DNA of 64,000 nucleotides. Source: Paramacrobiotus metropolitanus. Its lineage: Eukaryota; Tardigrada; Eutardigrada; Parachela; Macrobiotidae. The notes beneath the pieces are model-generated. The model was not told the origin of the DNA. It saw nothing but the letters and a program-made list of their open reading frames with translations, and searched no databases. Below, piece by piece: positions 57,855 through 64,000 of the stretch. Position 1 is the stretch's first letter; each line of letters begins with the position of its first letter. Where the stretch lies: the NCBI RefSeq assembly GCF_019649055.1, contig NW_026570236.1, positions 806,001 to 870,000 of the forward strand. Direction: 5' to 3'. Position numbers and translations under genes: made by a program.

Positions 57855-60031
57855 TCATCGTTTGCGCTTGCTCTCCGTGGTGGCCGACCGATACCGATAG
57901 GGATTGTCGTAGTTGATGACCTCCATACCCTCCAACGGCTCCGTCCGCTCCTCCGCCACCGGGACGCGGCGCTCAGCGTCCACCGGGCTCAGCTTGTCTT
58001 TGCGCTGTAAAAAGTCGTAGAATGGGCACGCTTCCGGCGCTTTGCACTGTTTGACCTCGGCCGCCTCCAGATTGAGACTACTGCACACCGGACGCAACCG
58101 GCTTTCGCCTTCCTCTGGGACGTCCAGATAGGCCGGAAGGACGTGGGTGATGCCCAGGAGTTCCATTTCCTCCGGATCGGTGGTGGCTGTCACTTGGCCG
58201 AATTCGGTGAAGGACTCGATGACCTCGCGAGCGTGTTCCCGTTCCTCCTGGATCTGGGCGGCGGTGACGCGTTCGGTGGTGACCGTGGAATCAAAGGATT
58301 CCTGCGTGGCCAGGCCCAGTTTGTCCAGGATGTCCAGAGCTTTTTCATGGATTTTCCGGATGACCTGACCGGCACCGAGATGCCGGCGGCGCGGAGTCTG
58401 GCTGCCGCTGTGCGAGCTGCCGGAGTCTTCGGAGTCGCGACGTGTACTGGCGCTGGAAGCTGTAATATAGACGAATACCGTAAAGTAAAATGCAGACGTT
58501 AAGTTAAATTTATATGCTGGAGTCTTTTCAGTTGGTTAGCGAAAAATTCTAATAAACTATGGAATTATTAACCATGAGTTTAGAGAGCACTAAAATGAAG
58601 CAAATAGAAAAAGAAAGACGTTGTAGTGCAGTGGCAGGTTTTCGGACCATGTGCCATGTGGGGCGTAGGTTAGTGCCACATATATAAAAATGTGAATCGA
58701 ACACGCATGTTATATCCATTCGTCATAAGTACTTCTAATTCGTAAAACCGGTACTCAAAACTTTTTACATTTAGCTTTATTGAAACAGACATCCGCTGCG
58801 TCGGAAACTAAACTTTGTAATTATAAGTGAGAGATCCCACGTGTTGATCCTGGATATGCACCCCGCGCTGACAGAAATTTATAAACAAAAATCAACTGGC
58901 CGGAAAGTGCATGATTGTTTATTATTCTTCTAGCCGCGATAAAATGCCACATCAATAAAAACAGTTGATATTATGTAACCGACCAAGGAAGCCCCTAATC
59001 AACATTTCCAGTTAAAATGCAGCGACTGCAGCACTGAGCACAGGCCGACCATATCAGCACTCATGTCGGAACTCGGAAATGCGTGGAATTTACTCGAATT
59101 TCATCGGGAATACATTTGCATATAACACAACCGCATGTGCTGGATTATCGCGATAATTTCCTTTTATCGCAAAATGTACGGCATGCACTCGGTACGGCAG
59201 ATGCAATTCACCGCCTCATGAATGCAGTGCCTCGGCATTCTTACAATTATAAAAAATGCTTGATTGGTTATTCTTCAAATCGCTCATTTTCAATCAATAA
59301 AGTTTTTTCATTATTTTATTCTTACTAAAGTTGAACGTCAATATCAGAAAATTACCAGTAACTTAGCGTAGCACTTAAATAATCGCATAATTATTGCAAA
59401 AAAAAATTCTGCAGCGTTTGTAAGTCTGGGCTCTATAGTTTATTTTCGGTTTGGTTTACGTGGTGAAATATACCGGCATCTACTCAAGTTTTCCCTAGAG
59501 AAAAAATAGATTATTTTATATTTACTTATGCAAAAGCTTACCAGAGCGACTGTCCCCTCGGCTATCATGCCGTGACCTTTGGCCTGGTCCTCCCAGACCC
59601 GGTTCCTCCAGATCCAGGTCCTCCACATCAATCGAATCACTGAACACCACACCGCCCAGTCCCCCGTTCTGGTAGCCGTCCATATTGTGGATAATATTCT
59701 TGGATGATCCACGTTTGAAAATGTCCCGCAGTTTATTCTTAATGCGCCGCCGACCTTGCAATCCGCTCGGCTTTTCCCGGGTATTTAGAGAGGACACGCG
59801 GGGGCGGGGCAGTTCCGCATCCAGTTTGGGATAGAGACCATTGCGGCGTTCCGTGGACGTGATACTGGCCAACACCGGAACTTCATCCAAACCGACTAAA
59901 TTGACATTGGCCGGGAGGGAAGCGGAGAGGGAGTTACCGGTTGCCGCCAGCTCCAGCATGTCGCTGGCGCCGCTATCATAGCGTTTCCGGGGCGAGGCGA
60001 TGGGCTTCGGGGATCCACCGCTGATGACCAT
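57855..60031 (-). CDS. Unrecognised 364-residue protein
   Basis: Exon 1 is 60031-59542 and exon 2 is 58459-57855. They join in phase 1 through a GTAAGC donor and a CAG acceptor across a 1.08-kb intron; the stop is TGA. The start is the first ATG (MVISGGSPKPIASPRKRY). Features in order: a Ser/Pro-rich N-terminus, a basic patch RRRIKNKLRDIFKRG (about residues 95-110), a Gly/acid stretch, a Ser/Arg-rich joint with SSHSGSQTPRRRH, then a helical acidic region (VIRKIHEKALDILDKLGLA and EEREHAREVIESF). The C-terminus is basic, ESKRKR. There is no signal peptide, membrane span or domain I know. Both exons are clearly richer in GC than the surrounding DNA, which together with the splice phase and upstream TATA box supports a real gene. 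An intracellular, partly disordered protein is inferred; function unknown. Confidence 0.75.
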
Positions 60032-60310
60032 GATTTCCAGGGAATTTATGCAATTTATTATATTATAAATCTCCAAATGAAAGTAAAAAAAATCTGAATA
60101 AAAAATACTTTTATAGGCGAAGTGGGAAAAATAACCGAGCGCTTTATAGCCGTTAACTCGGTCAACTCAAGGGCATTAAAATTAACTAGTGCAATGGAGA
60201 AAAGTCAAAAGGATCATAAAACCAGCGTTTACGAATCGTCGATGACGGAAGAGAGCAGCCGTACTGTGTAATCGACGAAGGAATTTGAAACAGTTTCCAC
60301 TCTACCCGGC

Positions 60311-60326
60311 TTTTTATATATATACC
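60311..60326 (-). promoter_or_regulatory. TATA box of the unknown minus-strand gene
   Basis: On the minus strand this reads GGGTATATATATAAAAAG (with flanks), a strong TATA box 280 bases upstream of the ATG at 60031. The interval would be 5' UTR unless a short intron is present. Confidence 0.55.
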
Positions 60327-63300
60327 CGCCTTGGCATCTGGACCGGCAGATCACTCGGCAGCTTCCGGCCAATCAGTAGTGCGGAAGGAGGCGGCTGCGT
60401 TAGGGCGGGTGTTGTACATCGCGATGGGAATTACATACACAGAATCACCGATAGCGCGTGCACAGCGGGAATATCTGGTCATTTGTTGCATTATGTGGTG
60501 TGACGCGTCCCACAATTATCCCGGATAATTATCGCGTGTGTACTATTATGCCGGTGGTAAAAAGGTTGTTTTGCGGGGAAAGGGCGCTAGTGCCGGTAAG
60601 CGGTGGTGATTGTGTGCGAATCATCGGCAGATTTTCTTGAATGCCGGCTGACACATCATCCCGCTTTACCGTACATCACGAGATGCGCTGCGCACCGGCT
60701 TCAGAGAAATCTGTTTGTTATTTTGTTTTCGGGATGGGATTGGGAAGCGATAATGGTAATTTTCTCGTAATGTATGAATGGAGAGCTAATCATTTGATTC
60801 AGTATGAAAGCTGCGCAATAATGCACTACTTATTGCAATTGTGTATAAATATATACACGGCTTAGTGTAGTGGATATCAAATTACAATAAAAGATTACGT
60901 ATGTATTTTACAATTCAAAGACAAACCCAGAAAATCGATCCCGCTAAAATGTAATCTACGCCTTTATCTTTTGCTAGAAAAATCAAGCTGCTCGTGCGCA
61001 GATGCAAAAATAGTTTTATGGAAATGCAACAAATAAAAAATCAATTTTACTAATAATTTTGTTTATTCGGAATTTGTGCATAATTAATTGCTAAACACGA
61101 AATCAGCAATTTGATATAAAGGAACGCAACCAACTACCGTCGAGCAAAATTCGTTCTATGATGTAACTATTTTTCCAGACAATTTGGCACAGAAAGCAGT
61201 GAGGCCTATGACGCAAGGGGACAGAGGCTGTACGCAATTGGAATTATCGTTCCTAACAACGATGAATTCGTGATTAAGAAATGAGTTAACGATGCCCTAA
61301 TTAAATCACTATGCGCGTCTTTCCCGTTAATGAAAGGAAGTATCCGTACATAAAACGCAATATTATATCGAATCTTTTAATTCTCTAATGTAGTGGCTAA
61401 TATTCGCATTAATGAATTTATAAATTTGCTCTTCAACTTAAAACAGTCGATTTATGTGGGTTGCAAAACAAGACAAAATTAAAAACAGCAAGAGCAGATT
61501 TCCACCCATTGGTGCTTCACCTTTTCCGTTGCAATCACATTCAAATTGAAAGCCTTTTCTCGATGACATTTCGGTATACATAAGCAGGCTGAAGCAGCTA
61601 ATATGCAACAATCAATAAAAACAACAAAACATCGACTGACAGACAGCACGCATGATGTGCATACGCGTGCAGCTGACCTTTGCGTTCTATGACCTAAAGG
61701 TCAAAGAGGGAACTTCGTTGAAGCCTTATTAACATGATTAACGAACTAAATTTATCGTTCCGTAACACCAAGAAATCAAAACCTTGCAGTATGTGGTAAG
61801 CACGAGACAAACATCTCTTCCGTAATTAATTACCAAACGCAAAGGTCAACTATGCCGGGTTCAAACAAACAAGCCAATCCTTAACAAACAAAAATTCCCG
61901 TGTCATCTGCTGAATATTGTTGTTGACGGCGCGCCTTCTTGACATTCACTATAGTGGGGAATCTTAAGAAACAAAGCGTGCCTGGTGCATTTGTTTGGTA
62001 GCTAGTCAGCTAAAATGTCGAGAATCACGCGGACTGCCGGCAAGAAGTGGCAACACGATAACACAACTAATTAGCTGCAAGGCTGAGTTATGAAACTTGA
62101 TTATGCATGATTCGTAACGAGAATGGTATGTATACAGTATTCAGCTGTGTTGCATAGGGAAACGGTTTCCAGACTACGCAGGACATTGTCTTGTCATTCT
62201 TGGAACAAACTGCGCGGTCATTTCCCCGGCCGGTTGCAATGATCATGGTATGGCAACCATGCACAAGGTCAAGACCATTTGTGGGGATGTACAGAGTAGT
62301 TCGTAGTGCAGTGGTTGGTCATAGACGAAAGTCTGGACATTTTGTCTAACTTGCGATGCTTTTACTTGCTAGACGCGTGGTTTTGTGTAGATGTAGTTAA
62401 CTGATTTGTGCAGATAAATCAAGTTTTCTCTTTGTGGTTATTTTAACAGACATTTTTTGATTTACTCATAATTTGCACAGCATCAAGATTAAAATAACAC
62501 GGTCACTATGATACTGATGTCTTATTGTGCATAAAAAATTGCAGACGTATTTATGCAATTCAGAAACGATGCAGTAATTAAGAAAACTTTATTAAATTTT
62601 ATGAATCGATTCTGCAGATTAAGTAGGAAGCCGAAAATTTATTAACCGGAAACTAGCCAATGCAGTGTAAAATTTTTATAAAGTATTATACATACACTAT
62701 TTGCTTTACATAATTTTGCTTGATATTAATACTGCTGAAAATACTTCCTTTGACGTAATTTAACTTACTGTAAACGTAAGTAAACTTACTGTATGTGGTA
62801 ATTTACCGCATTTTGAATATAGTATGCTCTAATCACGAGATTGCTATTATTTTACTTATTATTACGCATATTGTATGGAAATTAAGTATGTACCAGGCTC
62901 GCTAGCGATCGTTTGAGAGGTACAATATCTGCAATTACAACTCATAATACGGTCAGAAGGTAAAATATTTCTTTATCAATTTGCAACCGGAAATGCTCAT
63001 CACGAGTTACGAATAGCAGCCAACCGCCGTGTCGCAGACCGTTTTGTACAGTTATTGCTTTGCACGGGTTTCACATCCCGCGCGACATTTAAAAAGGGAA
63101 GCCTACAAAGCGGCGGCGGAAGTCTGGCAGGAATTCAAGTGCATGTGTGAATGTGTGCTTCTGCGGAGATGCTTCATTTGTTCCGATATTGTCAACATTC
63201 TCCGTACCGGGTTAACGCCTGGGACCCCGTAGACCGGCGCGCCAGACATGTACAGAGAATAATGTGTCAATTAAGCATTTGATTGATCACTTTGGGCCAA

Positions 63301-64000
63301 TCCCGCTAACGACATTCCTATCCACTTCAATAACACTTGCCGTCAGAAACGGACCCCGTCCCTGGCCCATATCCTCCGTGATCCGCCGTGATGAACACGG
63401 ACATTTTCGACAAACAAGCAGGCAACGTCAATCTTCGATTTGTAAAAAATAAATACAATCACGAGATGTCGAGCATTAGAATATTTTCCAAGAAAATAAA
63501 CCTTTTAATAATGCATATCGATCGCATGAAGTAGGTTTACGGATTCGTATAAAAAAACTGAGCGTACGGAACAACTGAACTGTGGTGAAGCTAGAACTGA
63601 TATACGAAACAATTAGGGTTTTCATTAAAAAATATTTTTCGGTTCGGATTTTCTTTAATGTACGTACAATAACAAACTTGGCAAGGACAACTTCAAGCAA
63701 GACGCTATCGTAGCACAGCGGGTCAGTGATAAAATATGCGAAGCAAAGTAAAAGGCAAAACAATACAACTGGTTTCATAATTATATGTAGCAAATGATTT
63801 CTTTTCTTGTTTCTTTTTTACCAGTAAATGAAACCAACGAAGACAAACCGGGAAATGTAATTAATATGTATTCCGGTAATAACTCTGAAATCTTTTTATT
63901 TCTTGAATATTTTACTAATAAATCAAATCAAACGGAATCTATACAAATCAATTCCATTCCAAAGGAAACACAGTCAGCAGAAAAAAAACATGTTGATTTC
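60327..64000. other. Non-coding right end
   Basis: About 3.7 kb of AT-rich sequence upstream of the minus-strand gene. Short open frames (60641-60865, 63029-63232, 63476-63793) show no conserved motif. Several AAGGTCA nuclear-receptor-type half-sites cluster between 61674 and 62271 and could be regulatory. No tRNA or repeat was found. Confidence 0.5.
61674..61703. promoter_or_regulatory. Cluster of three AGGTCA half-sites
   Basis: TGACCT at 61674-61679, TGACCT at 61690-61695 and AAAGGTCA at 61696-61703. The last two form an everted pair. Further copies lie at 61841-61848 and 62265-62271. AGGTCA is the core site of many nuclear receptors. Function is inferred only. Confidence 0.3.

Overview
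The window is nuclear DNA of a small invertebrate. Genes are split by many short GT-AG introns, intergenic DNA is AT-rich, and families such as RBM25, KIF23, BPNT2 and DCAF1 are recognisably animal but divergent. My best guess is a tardigrade-like ecdysozoan, because the F-box gene looks like a family I associate with tardigrades. This is an impression, not a proof. Exon borders below were set by splice dinucleotides plus reading phase.

Layout. 1-789 (+): 3' end of RBM25 with its PWI domain. 2625-15730 (+): a 12-exon kinesin-6 gene (KIF23/MKLP1). Its intron 5 holds an antisense Ty3/Gypsy element (6480-10808) with identical 152-bp LTRs, a 5-bp target duplication and a badly broken gag-pol. 16050-25170: two copies of a secreted-protein gene on the minus strand. 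Copy B (22422-25105) is intact with 8 exons and 593 residues of no family I know. Copy A (16480-19659) is a pseudogene with a frameshift, a stop, lost splice sites and a solo LTR. Between them lie a displaced fragment of the CK1-like gene (19730-20397) and a damaged F-box gene (to 21995). 25481-26045 (-): two orphan exons resembling a receptor ligand-binding domain. 26082-29700 (+): a non-LTR retrotransposon of the restriction-like-endonuclease type with an intact 1029-codon ORF, followed by a short TIR element.

34319-39818 (+): a divergent casein kinase 1-like kinase with a long Ser/Pro tail. 42483-44667 (+): BPNT2-type phosphatase. 45786-48309 (+): a USP4/15-type ubiquitin hydrolase whose catalytic Cys is replaced by Ser. 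48821-53171 (+): a short DCAF1, substrate receptor of CRL4 ubiquitin ligase. 53980-55848 (+): a secreted Thr-rich C-type lectin with a TATA box. 57855-60031 (-): an unrecognised 364-residue protein with a TATA box. 60032-64000 has no gene I can support.

The host genes are mostly housekeeping (RNA processing, cytokinesis, nucleotide and ubiquitin metabolism) and are not an operon. The accessory part is 16-30 kb, a patch of duplication, transposition and gene decay. The best candidates for something undescribed are the intact copy-B secreted protein, the Cys-less USP, and the retrotransposon with a possible self-cleaving fold at its 5' end.
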